DNA of 55,633 bases from Bacteroidia bacterium. GTDB taxonomy: Bacteria; Bacteroidota; Bacteroidia; B-17B0; Aurantibacillaceae. Position 1 is the stretch's first letter. The number at the start of each line of letters is the position of its first letter. The stretch spans positions 1-55,633 of the forward strand of contig JAEUTP010000024.1 of the NCBI GenBank assembly GCA_016787705.1, written 5' to 3'. This document shows, one piece after another, positions 1-8,074 of the stretch. The notes under the pieces are model-generated. The model had not been told where the DNA came from. It did not search any database and worked only from the letters and a program-made list of their open reading frames with translations. Both the position numbers and the translations under genes were made by a program.

Positions 1-72
1 TACTGATTTGCCGTTATCAAACTCTTTAAGAATTGCGGCAATTTGTTCTGGGCTGAATCTTTTTTTCTTCAT
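1..72 (-). CDS. IS3-family transposase OrfA, N-terminus (partial at window edge)
   Basis: An ATG at 72 (minus) opens a frame reading MKKKRFSPEQIAAILKEF up to the window edge, 24 codons in all. Basic residues followed by FSPEQIxxILKEF is the typical start of the HTH domain (Transposase_8) of IS3-family OrfA, which binds the element's terminal repeats and is joined to OrfB by programmed frameshifting. Only the first helix is visible, so the subgroup and whether the element is intact cannot be judged. Confidence 0.7.
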   Translation of the reverse strand, partial: MKKKRFSPEQIAAILKEFDNGKSV

Positions 73-140
73 TTTTGATTAGGTTAATTTATTAGTTTTT
101 TTTCTACTAACAAATAGTCCTAATTTTTGGGGAGCCTACA
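1..140 (-). mobile_element. Terminal part of an IS3-family insertion sequence
   Basis: The first 72 bases encode the start of an IS3-type orfA on the minus strand. Read from 140 leftwards, the sequence begins TGTAGGCTCCCC and leads into orfA after about 70 bases, which is the usual layout of an IS3-family left end (5'-TG terminus, short leader, orfA). The other end, orfB and any target duplication lie outside the window, so the exact terminus at 140 is inferred from the TG rule and from where the neighbouring reading frame loses its 5' end. Confidence 0.65.
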
Positions 141-142
141 CA

Positions 143-349
143 GACAATTTGCCGACAAGAGAAATCGGTAAAGACATCAACGGTAAAATAATTCTAATCA
201 TGCCATGGCGCGACAACTATGGTTACTGGACAGATAATAATATTACTATCGACTATTTCAAAGACCACTTTAAGGCGACAAATATTGACAAATCCGAGTT
301 CGAAATGAACTGGGACGCTTTTGCAAAAAACAATCCTTACAACGAATAA
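143..349 (+). pseudogene. 5'-truncated hypothetical gene abutting the IS end
   Basis: A reading frame of about 69 codons runs from the IS terminus to TAA at 347-349. Its only possible start outside the element is a TTG at 149, and the frame continues open back into IS sequence, so the natural start is missing. The residues (REIGKDINGKIILIMPWRDN, then an acidic and aromatic stretch ending NNPYNE) look like real protein, but I recognise no family. The simplest reading is the C-terminal stub of a gene cut by IS insertion. Confidence 0.45.
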
Positions 350-373
350 GAATTTATGTAAAGACTTCAAAGT

Positions 374-529
374 ATGGGACAACGAGCGTATTTGGAAGAA
401 ACGAAGAGTGGTTTTATTTATGGCATAAGTATTGAAAATCCATTGTATTTAATTTCTTTGAGTGTTCTCGTTCTAGGGATACTCGCTTATTTATACTACA
501 GAAAGCGTAAAAACAGACCTGGACGTTAA
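374..529 (+). CDS. Small single-pass membrane protein (51 aa), hypothetical
   Basis: An ATG at 374 opens 51 codons ending at TAA 527-529; the frame has a stop just upstream (359-361), so it is bounded. Residues about 23-42 form one hydrophobic segment (YLISLSVLVLGILAYLYY) followed by a strongly basic C-terminus (RKRKNRPGR), which predicts an Nout-Cin single-span protein. It lies between the truncated IS-flanking gene and a lipoprotein gene and ends inside the first copy of a repeat also present at 1183. No family is recognised. It could be chance, but the membrane segment with positive-inside charge argues for coding. Confidence 0.35.
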   Translation: MGQRAYLEETKSGFIYGISIENPLYLISLSVLVLGILAYLYYRKRKNRPGR

Positions 530-560
530 CTGTGTGCGGCTGGCAACCTATAACAACACC
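529..560 (+). repeat. Cassette-boundary-like repeat, copy 1
   Basis: Starts ACTGTGTGCGGC and ends CTATAACAACACC. It matches the copy at 1183-1214 at roughly 25 of 32 positions, with two conserved blocks (12 and 8 bases) separated by a variable centre containing CAA. The two copies bracket the lipoprotein gene 602-1138. Confidence 0.5.
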
Positions 561-601
561 TTTCAAATAACTTTTGTATATTTATTAAACATTTGTAGAC
601 A

Positions 602-1138
602 ATGAGAATTCTCTTCGGAACAATATTATCAATTACAATTTTCCTTGTAAGTTGTAAAAAAGACGTCGGTGTAGACTCTAAAAACATTGTACAAGGCCAA
701 GTTCAATTCACAATCAATAATGGTGTGACTTTAAAACAGTGCCTTGACGCTTTCAAAGACTTAGGAGTAACAGAATACGACTTGACAAATTTTTATTATT
801 CAAAGGTTATTCCTAACGACAGCATGAAATATTATTGGAATCTTTTAAAAGCCCGTCCGTATATCACTGTCTTTAACGTTCAAAAAATGACTGGCGACAT
901 CCAAACACGGTTTAACGCTCTTAAGTTTAAAAATCTCACTGACTCCAACTTTCATGAATGGGACAGTATAGTAAAAAAAGAATCGCTGATTGAAATGCCT
1001 GACATTGGTGATGGCAACCGCAGAAATGGTCTTATATACATCGCGCCAGGACAAGAAAAAATTTGGATCGAAAGATTGAAAAAATTATCTATCATTTATA
1101 GCGCAGACTATATGCGCGTTTATACCCCTTTCTGTTAA
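602..1138 (+). CDS. Hypothetical lipoprotein (178 aa)
   Basis: The N-terminus is a lipoprotein signal peptide with lipobox LVSC (Cys18) followed by KKD, as usual in Bacteroidota lipoproteins, so the mature protein is probably anchored in a membrane facing the periplasm or surface. The remaining ~160 residues are soluble, with no cysteine or repeat pattern that names a family. The gene stands alone between two copies of a 32-bp repeat, with no co-directional neighbour closer than 370 bases, which fits a passenger of an accessory region rather than an operon member. Function unknown. Confidence 0.7.
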   Translation: MRILFGTILSITIFLVSCKKDVGVDSKNIVQGQVQFTINNGVTLKQCLDAFKDLGVTEYDLTNFYYSKVIPNDSMKYYWNLLKARPYITVFNVQKMTGDIQTRFNALKFKNLTDSNFHEWDSIVKKESLIEMPDIGDGNRRNGLIYIAPGQEKIWIERLKKLSIIYSADYMRVYTPFC

Positions 1139-1182
1139 TCACTTTTCCTTTTCAATTTATTTCCAGCGGACACCGATAAAAT

Positions 1183-1214
1183 ACTGTGTGCGGCACACAA
1201 TCTATAACAGCAGC
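1183..1214 (+). repeat. Cassette-boundary-like repeat, copy 2
   Basis: Starts ACTGTGTGCGGC and ends CTATAACAGCAGC; partner of 529-560. In this copy TGTGTG-CGG-CACACA forms a perfect 6-bp hairpin, so the site could fold as single-stranded DNA. Confidence 0.5.
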
Positions 1215-1610
1215 TACTGGCCATTGGGCGGAATCGGTCATCGTTCGGTGCGACATTAAGGTGCTTTCATCATTGAAAATAAATGCCGACGAAAAATTAA
1301 ACATCTCCGACATCGACAAACTGCTTGTATGGGACAACGCAAACCATGTGTGGGCGCAGTTTGGCTAATGCATATTACATTGGCTATTATAATTATGTGT
1401 TAAACCTGGGGCTAATTGTATATAGGTGCTGTTATTTTTCAAGTTTTAGATAGGGTAAGGTTCAAATTGCACGACTTATATGTAAACACGCAAATTTGAT
1501 AACCTTAAAATTGGAAAAAAGGAAAAAGACAGCTTTATTATCGGTTTTGACCATAGGTCTGTGCGTGCAAATACTTAACTTTAACTGTAGATAAACTTAA
1601 TCGGAAGATC
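1215..1610. other. Region without a convincing gene
   Basis: About 400 bases follow the repeat. The first part (to ~1370) is richer in G+C than its surroundings and contains short complementary arms; a 60-codon open frame across it is a by-product of repeat sequence. The segment GTATGGGACAACG at about 1327 also occurs at about 372, another short duplication between the two sides of the lipoprotein gene. The rest is AT-rich; I see no RNA gene, and no promoter with proper spacing ahead of the glycosidase gene. Confidence 0.4.
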
Positions 1611-3530
1611 ATGATAAATCGTCAAATAATTTCCTTCAGTGTGCTGCTTGCTTTGTTTTTAGTTACAAAAATATCAGGCCAGAACATTAGGATCAAACCT
1701 CAAATTTCTCAAGGCCCCATTTCAAGCCTATATAAACCGGGATTGTTTCTTATTACCAAAACAACAAATGGGGGAAATGACTTTATCAATAATGGGATTA
1801 AACACAATTCACTACGTTTAATAAGCATTGAAACGGCTTTTGACTATAGTTCGCCATCCATAAACGATGTTATGACAACATTAGAGGCCCTCAAACCAAA
1901 TATACTTTACGCTAACTCGAGATGCGAAAAACTAATTCTTCCCATTATGAAAATGCCAGCCTGGCTAAGTTCATCATCCGATCAAACGATCATTGGAGGT
2001 GGTTGGAAAAAATTTAATGGTATGCCTCCGGCAAATTATGCGTTATGGAACCTTTTGGTAGATAGTATTGTAAACAAAATTAATGGGCAATGGGGCCTCG
2101 ATCCTTATTATGAAATTTGGAATGAACCGGATATTTTCTATTGGCAGGGAACTCAAAGCCAGTACTTCAACTTTTTTAAGAACACTTTTTTTGCGATAAA
2201 AAATAACCACCCTAATGCAAAAGTCGGAGGCCCTGTCACCTCATCTTTTTCAACAAAGTTCGGCAGCGGTTTTCCATTTGGTCATTTATCAAATGCCCAA
2301 CTCGATTCAACAATTGTTGCGCGAGTAATTGACAGTTGTGCCGTCTGGAATGCACATTTAGATTTTATATCATGGCACAAGTTCGAATCTTCTCATTATT
2401 CGGTTAAAATGGAAATGGATTACCTCAACCAAAAACTCATTTCCACGGGCCATGGAATTGTGCCATATCTGATTACTGAGTGGAATAATACTCAGACTAA
2501 TCGTGAATCAACTCTCGGGGCATCGTATATTCCCAACTATATTTTTGCGCTGGAAAAATACGGCGTTGCAGCTCAATCAGTAGCGGCCTGGCAAGATTTT
2601 GAAATGGGTACCACTGAATTTCATAAAGATTACGGACTTATAAGTTGGGCCGCGTTGCATAAACCTGAATGGAAATCGTTGTTGCTGCTAAATCTACTTA
2701 AAGGTAACAATGTGCAAGTTGTAGGTTCTAACAGTTTAAATCTTGCCGTAATTTCTTCACTAAAAAACGATACCCTTAATATCCTTTTAAGTAACTACAC
2801 AATTGGAGGATTTAATGAAGCAACTTTAGATCTACTTTTTAATAAACAATATAATACCAAAACTCTTGAATCGGCCGGATTTAATGTGTTTAAATTAGAC
2901 TCGATTTATAAGGGACTTATTACTTTGCCAATTACTAACGCTTTAACATCCGACATCAATGCCGTGAAACCTATATACCAAAAAGCAGACTCTGCCTTGC
3001 ATTTTGGCAGAAATATCAACCTCACAATTTCCGGTTTAGTTGGTGTGCACGTGGGACAAAAATATTTAATTGACTCTACTCATAATAACATTGTTTTTAG
3101 GTATGATTCACTTATAACAGCAGGTCACACCAGAGCTTCGGCAACTGCCTTTCTATACCCAAATTCAGTTATATCAAAAGAAAATATAAGCATGGTTGAT
3201 TCAACCTACAACTTGCATTTGCAACCAAATGCAGTTACACTTCTTAGTTTTTTTATCCCGGGAGTTTCTGGGGTAAAAAATTACGCTCAAACAAACTACA
3301 GTTTTGATTTTTATCCAAACCCGGTAGATGAAAACTTGCACGTAAAAATATTCAACAAAGATATGGTAGATAAACCCATTCTTATATATAACTCATTGGG
3401 CATGTTGATTAAATCGATTAACTTAAATGACTCATCAACAGACATCAATATTTCAGACTTAATGAGCGGGCTCTACTTCTTGCAGGTGCAAACCAATCCT
3501 CCACAAACTCGAAAGTTTATAAAAAAATAA
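1611..3530 (+). CDS. Secreted glycoside hydrolase, GH39-like, with T9SS sorting domain
   Basis: The 639-residue protein begins with a signal peptide (about residues 1-24, ending KISGQ). The catalytic (beta/alpha)8 domain carries the clan GH-A acid/base motif EIWNEPD with Glu172 and a second glutamate in ITEWN (Glu290) at the expected nucleophile position; this spacing and the NEPD...FYW context resemble GH39 beta-xylosidases. A beta-rich region follows (about 360-560), then a type A T9SS C-terminal domain from about 563 (FYPNPVDENL..., ending RKFIKK). It should therefore be exported through the outer membrane to act on a plant or bacterial polysaccharide. No SusC/SusD pair is nearby, so substrate is open; GH30 or another GH-A family is the alternative. 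Confidence 0.75.
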   Translation: MINRQIISFSVLLALFLVTKISGQNIRIKPQISQGPISSLYKPGLFLITKTTNGGNDFINNGIKHNSLRLISIETAFDYSSPSINDVMTTLEALKPNILYANSRCEKLILPIMKMPAWLSSSSDQTIIGGGWKKFNGMPPANYALWNLLVDSIVNKINGQWGLDPYYEIWNEPDIFYWQGTQSQYFNFFKNTFFAIKNNHPNAKVGGPVTSSFSTKFGSGFPFGHLSNAQLDSTIVARVIDSCAVWNAHLDFISWHKFESSHYSVKMEMDYLNQKLISTGHGIVPYLITEWNNTQTNRESTLGASYIPNYIFALEKYGVAAQSVAAWQDFEMGTTEFHKDYGLISWAALHKPEWKSLLLLNLLKGNNVQVVGSNSLNLAVISSLKNDTLNILLSNYTIGGFNEATLDLLFNKQYNTKTLESAGFNVFKLDSIYKGLITLPITNALTSDINAVKPIYQKADSALHFGRNINLTISGLVGVHVGQKYLIDSTHNNIVFRYDSLITAGHTRASATAFLYPNSVISKENISMVDSTYNLHLQPNAVTLLSFFIPGVSGVKNYAQTNYSFDFYPNPVDENLHVKIFNKDMVDKPILIYNSLGMLIKSINLNDSSTDINISDLMSGLYFLQVQTNPPQTRKFIKK

Positions 3531-3692
3531 ATAGCCACCACCGGAACTTTTTTCATTTTGCTTTGCTAATAAACATTTGTATCTTCATAGAAACATTTTA
3601 GGTTGTAGAAAAAGGAAGTTTCTTAAACACCCTGTACATTGGAGAAAACCTATGGTAGCAAGTGTAATAAACTACAATAGAAAGACTGAACA

Positions 3693-4268
3693 ATGCAAGA
3701 TAAACTATTTGAATTCATATCCAAATATATTTCTCTCACAGAAGAAGAGAAGAATACATTGCTTTCATTAGACCTGTTTCATTCGGTAAAGAAAGGTGAT
3801 GTTTTACTTAAAGAAGGACAAAAGACCTTAAATAGTTTTTTTGTTTTAAAAGGTTGTATTCGGGTTTATTACAACATAAACGGAGAAGAGAAAACAACTG
3901 CTTTTTACACAGAAATGGAAGGTTTGACACCTCATTGTGCAATAAACAAAAACCAGTCAGAATATTATATAAGTTGCATAGAGGACAGTATACTTGTGGT
4001 TTCAAATGATAATATGTCAATTGAAGTAAACAAAAAATTTCCAAAATTTGATATCATGTGTAGAAAGCTATCGGAAGAATTATTAGCTAAAAAACAAATA
4101 GACTTTGACGAATTTAAAACTTCTTCACCTGAACAGCGATATCTGAACTTACTACAAAAAAGACCAGACCTTATTCAACGTGTTCCACAACACCAATTAG
4201 CAAGCTATTTAGGCATCAAACCTCAATCATTGAGCAGGCTCAGAGCAAGAATTTTGGAAAAAAAATAA
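3693..4268 (+). CDS. Crp/Fnr-family transcriptional regulator
   Basis: The 191-residue protein has a cyclic-nucleotide-binding-like beta barrel (about residues 20-115; GDVLLKEGQ and LKGCIRVYY are typical strands), a long dimerisation helix, and a C-terminal helix-turn-helix (about 164-187, VPQHQLASYLGIKPQSLSRL). The canonical phosphate-binding cassette of CRP is not evident and there is no N-terminal Fnr-type cysteine cluster, so the ligand is unknown; the size and layout match the many Bacteroidota Crp-like regulators of stress or membrane-protein genes. It is followed after 92 bases by the barrel-like and DUF6326-type genes, which are its most likely local targets. Confidence 0.85.
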   Translation: MQDKLFEFISKYISLTEEEKNTLLSLDLFHSVKKGDVLLKEGQKTLNSFFVLKGCIRVYYNINGEEKTTAFYTEMEGLTPHCAINKNQSEYYISCIEDSILVVSNDNMSIEVNKKFPKFDIMCRKLSEELLAKKQIDFDEFKTSSPEQRYLNLLQKRPDLIQRVPQHQLASYLGIKPQSLSRLRARILEKK

Positions 4269-4320
4269 AGAGTAAATCATTTCTTAACTTAAGTGAACGA
4301 GCTATAGCATATCCCCAATT

Positions 4321-4328
4321 TACTTTTG
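4321..4328 (+). promoter_or_regulatory. Candidate -7 box (TACTTTTG)
   Basis: Matches the Bacteroidota -7 consensus TAnnTTTG, 32 bases ahead of the start codon at 4361. No clear TTG lies 19-20 bases upstream, so activation by a regulator such as the adjacent Crp/Fnr protein would be plausible. Confidence 0.4.
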
Positions 4329-4360
4329 CAATATTGTTTAACATCCATTAACAAATATTT

Positions 4361-4984
4361 ATGCAAAAGATAAAAATCATTCTCTTCATTGCACTATTAG
4401 GTGCTTTTTCTCTAACTCTTCAAGCTCAGTATGCCAAAACAGACAGCACTCATAAAAAGTGGTTTGTTGGCAGTACGTTATTTTTATTAGGTAATTTTTC
4501 AAAGGTAAATCCTCCCGGTTTTGCTCTTGTGAATTTTGGTTACAGAATTACAGGAAAGGATGTTGTTTCTATTGAAATAAAAACATGGAAACATTCCTGG
4601 CCACTAGGTATAAACCCGTTTTACAATAAAGCCTATGGAACACCCGAAGAGAAATTTCCAGGTGTTATTAGAGAATATGGAGTTGCTCTTATTTACCAAA
4701 GGTATTTATGTAAAGGTCTTTTCATTGCAGTTGATGCAACCCCCATGAGACAAATATATAAAAATGAAACCGGTGATAAGGTAGGTTATGGTTTCATTAT
4801 ATTCAGCACCAATAAAGTTGGTTATCACATCAAACTTTTAAAGGACAAAATGTTCCTACAACCCGGCCTTGCTTTAGCTGGCCGTATTTACCAAGGAGAT
4901 ATGCCTGCCGATTTCAAAGCAAAAGATGATAAGTGGCCAAAATGGACACCTGAACCTAGTCTAAATTTTGGATTTAATTTTTAA
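4361..4984 (+). CDS. Hypothetical outer-membrane-type protein (207 aa)
   Basis: A clear signal peptide (about residues 1-22, ending LQAQ) is followed by a protein with alternating hydrophobic and polar strands and a terminal phenylalanine (LNFGFNF), the usual end of a small outer-membrane beta barrel. No family could be named. The gene follows the Crp/Fnr regulator and is 11 bases ahead of the DUF6326-like membrane protein gene, so those two are probably cotranscribed. A similar overall shape (signal peptide, short barrel, KKWF near the mature N-terminus) recurs in the protein at 6485-7111. Confidence 0.7.
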   Translation: MQKIKIILFIALLGAFSLTLQAQYAKTDSTHKKWFVGSTLFLLGNFSKVNPPGFALVNFGYRITGKDVVSIEIKTWKHSWPLGINPFYNKAYGTPEEKFPGVIREYGVALIYQRYLCKGLFIAVDATPMRQIYKNETGDKVGYGFIIFSTNKVGYHIKLLKDKMFLQPGLALAGRIYQGDMPADFKAKDDKWPKWTPEPSLNFGFNF

Positions 4985-4995
4985 TTGATCATTTT

Positions 4996-5436
4996 ATGAA
5001 GACATACGAAACACAAAAAAATCAACTCGAAGACAGTAAAGTCAGTGTAAAACTAAAACTTGCTTCACTTTGGACAAGTTTTATGTTTCTTTATATATAT
5101 GTAGATTATTTCCACCTCTATATGCCCAATATACTTACAGACATACAGAAAGGTAAGGTTTTTGTATTTGATATAACACAAGGATTTATTTTTATAGCTC
5201 TTTTCTTAGCCACTATTCCAATACTTATGATTTTTCTATCTATAGTTTTGCCCGCTAAAATAAATCGCTTAACAAACATAATAGCGGCTATCGTTCTTAT
5301 TCCTTACATGCTATTCAATTTAGCGGGAGAAGCCTGGTTACATATGTATTTTGCGGCAGTTGTAGAAGTTGTTCTTCTTTGTCTAATTATACTTTATGCA
5401 TATAAATGGTCTAGAATTAAGATTGAAAACCTTTAA
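4996..5436 (+). CDS. Four-helix inner-membrane protein, DUF6326-like
   Basis: 146 residues with four hydrophobic segments at about 26-45, 60-86, 92-112 and 117-137 and a short polar N-terminus. The DYFHLY segment in the first helix and the AGEAWLHMYF motif before the fourth are features I associate with DUF6326 membrane proteins, whose function is unknown. It is 11 bases downstream of the barrel-like gene, implying one transcript. Its stop codon is immediately followed, in the same frame, by the remnant of a different gene. Confidence 0.7.
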   Translation: MKTYETQKNQLEDSKVSVKLKLASLWTSFMFLYIYVDYFHLYMPNILTDIQKGKVFVFDITQGFIFIALFLATIPILMIFLSIVLPAKINRLTNIIAAIVLIPYMLFNLAGEAWLHMYFAAVVEVVLLCLIILYAYKWSRIKIENL

Positions 5437-5742
5437 GAAAATGCTTTCTTTGCTAATATTAATGACAACAGAATACCAGCCAGCAACAAGGGCTATTGCA
5501 ATAGTGACGAAAAAAAAGCATTAAAAGCAAAAAATAAAATAGCTCACTCTTCTCTCGGTGCAATAGACGACGAAGAGATTAAAGAAACTACAAGACTAAC
5601 TCGTGCATACGAAACATTATTACATAGAGTTGTTTTGAAATTATCAGGTTACAAAGACAATTATAAAGACTGCTAAAATTTTGGCCACCCATACCGCAAT
5701 ATTGACGAACCAATACCTGAAGAAATAAAGCTCAGCTGCTAA
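5437..5742 (+). pseudogene. Remnant of a HEPN-like domain gene (C-terminal part)
   Basis: From 5437 the frame that follows the DUF6326-like stop stays open for 79 codons with no start codon of its own, ends at TAA 5674-5676, and then continues in frame for another 21 codons to TAA 5740-5742. The residues KNKIAHSSL, then LTRAYETLLHRVVLKLSGY and NFGHPYRNIDEPIPEE, resemble the C-terminal part of HEPN-type proteins (R/K-N-x-I-A-H motif followed by a conserved helix and a GHP...EPIPE tail). The 5' part is absent and the internal stop falls in the middle of the conserved tail, so I read this as a dead fragment. The family assignment is from recall of the motif order and is not certain. Confidence 0.5.
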
Positions 5743-5808
5743 CACAAGTCTTGTTCCATTTTTTGCGGGTTAACGCTCAAATGAGTAACTTGGGCTTAAC
5801 AAAAAAAT

Positions 5809-6408
5809 ATGCGCGCGTACAGCACACTTATAGTTCTCCTAATTTGTTTTTCTTTACAATTTCAAGCACAAGAAAGTGAAATTGACAGATTGATTCAAAG
5901 CGAACTTAAAATGACCTTTCCGAGTATTCATTTTAAACATCAGTCTGCAGATTATGCCCCGATGCCCTACTCCGTTGATTCCTGCTTTAAATATATTGCC
6001 AGTAATTTTGATGAAAATATTAACAGCCTTGTTATTTGGCGCGATACTTTAGAGACAGAAATGTTAACTGCCAAACGCATTAAAAAATTAAAAACAGTGC
6101 TTAAAAAATATTTAAAAACAAAAGAGTTTGAAATTTACTCAATGGAAAACGAACAAAAGGTTTCACGGCACACCATTAAAATGACAATTGATAGCAGCAA
6201 AATAAACTATTTGCTCACGCTTAATTCTGTATTTGATATCTCAAAAACCCAGAGGCCTTTCTCAAAAAAACTATCACACCTATACAGGCCAAAATTATTT
6301 TGCTGGGCTTGTTTTAAAAGTTTTTACCATCTCGATAAAAAATCACGTAACCTTCGTAAAGCTGCCAGGCTGGCTAAAGAAAAAGCGGAGAAAAAAGCTA
6401 CGCAATAG
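5809..6408 (+). CDS. Secreted hypothetical protein (199 aa)
   Basis: A signal peptide (about residues 1-20, ending FQAQ) precedes a soluble domain with many charged residues. The last 30 residues are strongly basic and helical (KKSRNLRKAARLAKEKAEKK), which might bind nucleic acid, cell wall or membrane. Two cysteines (CWAC) lie near residue 165. I recognise no family. It stands alone between the decayed HEPN-like fragment and another orphan secreted gene. Confidence 0.6.
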   Translation: MRAYSTLIVLLICFSLQFQAQESEIDRLIQSELKMTFPSIHFKHQSADYAPMPYSVDSCFKYIASNFDENINSLVIWRDTLETEMLTAKRIKKLKTVLKKYLKTKEFEIYSMENEQKVSRHTIKMTIDSSKINYLLTLNSVFDISKTQRPFSKKLSHLYRPKLFCWACFKSFYHLDKKSRNLRKAARLAKEKAEKKATQ

Positions 6409-6484
6409 TAAAAATGTGTAAATTGACAAAGCAAAATGCCAACGTTAGCAGGAAATCGTAATAGCTAATTGATGTAAAACCGAT

Positions 6485-7111
6485 ATGAGAAAAAAAAGAC
6501 AAAAAAACACATTTTACGTTTTTATGTTATGCCTGTTAATTAACAATTCCTTTCATGCTCAAGATAGTCTGGAAATAAAAAAATGGTTTGTTGCTCTGCC
6601 TCTTAGATTTACCCATCTACAGAATAACAACACCATGCTGAGTGGCATAAAATTAGGGCGCTCAATAAATAATAGAATTAACTTGTCCATCTCAATTTAT
6701 CACTCCTTCTATTTAAAAAGTTTTAAATCAACCGCAAATCTTAGTGGTTTTGATGAACAACCACGACTCTTTATAAATGGGATGGGTAGCGAAATTGGGT
6801 ACTCTTTCATTAAATTAAACAAAATATCCTTAGGTATACAATTATTTTTAGGCTGGGGGTTTATAACGTATGAAGCAAAAGAACATAGCTTTGTAAGCAA
6901 ACAAGTAAATTATTTAGCAGCCGAACCAAGTATAAATTTCGAATACAAAAAAAACAACTCAAGTTCTATTGGATTTGGTCTTGGCTATCGCCCGGTTTTA
7001 AGTGACAGACTAATTTCTTACAAGTCCGATATCTTAAATGGCAAAATTCCAATACAGAAACAGCTACCAAATGGACTAACTTTAACACTAACATTAAAGG
7101 GATTTTTTTAA
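6485..7111 (+). CDS. Hypothetical outer-membrane-type protein (208 aa)
   Basis: A signal peptide (about residues 1-25, basic start, ending FHAQ) is followed by KKWFVALPLRF and a series of amphipathic strands with glycine-aromatic ends, closing in LTLTLKGFF. This is the profile of a small outer-membrane beta barrel. The N-terminal KKWF element and overall length resemble the protein at 4361-4984, suggesting distant paralogues. Between it and the preceding gene lies the sequence AACGTTAGCAGG at about 6437. Family and role unknown. Confidence 0.65.
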   Translation: MRKKRQKNTFYVFMLCLLINNSFHAQDSLEIKKWFVALPLRFTHLQNNNTMLSGIKLGRSINNRINLSISIYHSFYLKSFKSTANLSGFDEQPRLFINGMGSEIGYSFIKLNKISLGIQLFLGWGFITYEAKEHSFVSKQVNYLAAEPSINFEYKKNNSSSIGFGLGYRPVLSDRLISYKSDILNGKIPIQKQLPNGLTLTLTLKGFF

Positions 7112-7484
7112 CAACAAGATAACTAAAACTGCCGCTAATTATCTTCTCATCAATAGGTACAGGGAGCTTAAAATTAATTGGTTTTCTAATAGCAGCTTTT
7201 AGTGATAGTTTAACAGTTTTTTTTTCGAAAATTCGCTTTGGGTCAATAATAATACATACAATACCGCATCAAAAGATGAAACTAAAAATATTTTTCACAA
7301 CCGATGTTTGGTTTTCTTATAAAAAAAGAAGATCAATCCTTAAGTCAATATAGTCGAGAAATTACATTTTACAGGATTACAATAAAACGATATAGAAAAT
7401 AGTAATCTGAATTGCACAATAATACTCAAATATATAACTTGCACCGCAAAACAATAATAAAACCAATACTTAAATATTAAATAC
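7112..7484. other. Intergenic region, no gene seen
   Basis: About 370 AT-rich bases. The longest ATG frames are about 25 codons (for example from about 7274) and have no supporting features. I see no strong hairpin, tRNA-like fold or tandem repeat. Confidence 0.5.
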
Positions 7485-7892
7485 ATGGCAAAACAAATCT
7501 TTATCAATTTAGCAGTAAAAGACCTGCAAAAATCAATGGACTTTTATACTGCATTAGGCTTTACAAACAACCCACAATTTTCTGATGAATCAGGAAAATG
7601 TATGGTTTGGAGCGAGAATATTTTTTTGATGATCATGACGCATGAAAAATTTGCCGGCTTTGCAACTAAACCCATTGCAGATACAAAATCAAAGTTAGCA
7701 GGACTTTTTTCATTATCGTTAGACAGTGTTGATGAAATGAACAAGATGATGGAGAATGGCCTGAAAGCCGGTGGTATTGAACCTCACGAAGTGAGAGATA
7801 TGGGCTTTATGCAACAGCGTACCATAGAAGATTTTGATGGACACACCTGGGAAGTGTTTTTTATGGACATGAGTAAATTTCCTACACAATAA
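7485..7892 (+). CDS. VOC-superfamily (glyoxalase/bleomycin-resistance-like) protein
   Basis: 135 residues with the paired beta-alpha-beta-beta-beta modules of the vicinal oxygen chelate fold: opening INLAVKDLQKSMDFYTALGF and closing DFDGHTWEVFFMD. The C-terminal glutamate in WEVFF sits at a usual metal-ligand position, whereas the first-strand ligand that is often His is Asn8 here, so metal binding may be altered. Members sequester or transform small toxic compounds. The gene heads a cluster of other small-molecule-handling families (DinB, SRPBCC, GNAT). No substrate can be read from the sequence. Confidence 0.85.
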   Translation: MAKQIFINLAVKDLQKSMDFYTALGFTNNPQFSDESGKCMVWSENIFLMIMTHEKFAGFATKPIADTKSKLAGLFSLSLDSVDEMNKMMENGLKAGGIEPHEVRDMGFMQQRTIEDFDGHTWEVFFMDMSKFPTQ

Positions 7893-8074
7893 CCTGCATA
7901 ATTATCAATTCACTAAACTCTTATTTCTTGTTTTATTTCTATTAGTCTTCATGGACAAAATAAAAGATCAACATAAGATTTGGGGTTGGTGAATTGGTTA
8001 TGACCTTTCCGGTATTTATTTTGAAATAATTTCTGCATTCAAAGAGCATCTCATAAAAAATAGTGTATCTATCT

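Noticed and set aside
1186..1368. Open frame of 60 codons with an ATG after the repeat
   Set aside because: It spans repeat sequence, has a composition unlike the neighbouring genes, and is also open on the opposite strand; no protein family or start signal supports it.
3577..3771. Open frame of 64 codons ahead of and overlapping the Crp/Fnr gene
   Set aside because: No ATG-like context or family; it overlaps the true regulator start in another frame.
6233..6421. Basic open frame overlapping the 3' end of the secreted protein gene
   Set aside because: It is the same lysine-rich tail DNA read in another frame; the gene at 5809 explains it.
529..7130. A standard integron with attC sites
   Set aside because: No integron integrase is visible and the repeats do not show paired attC core ends; scattered GTTA-type motifs (about 5738-5800 and 6437) are too short to count.
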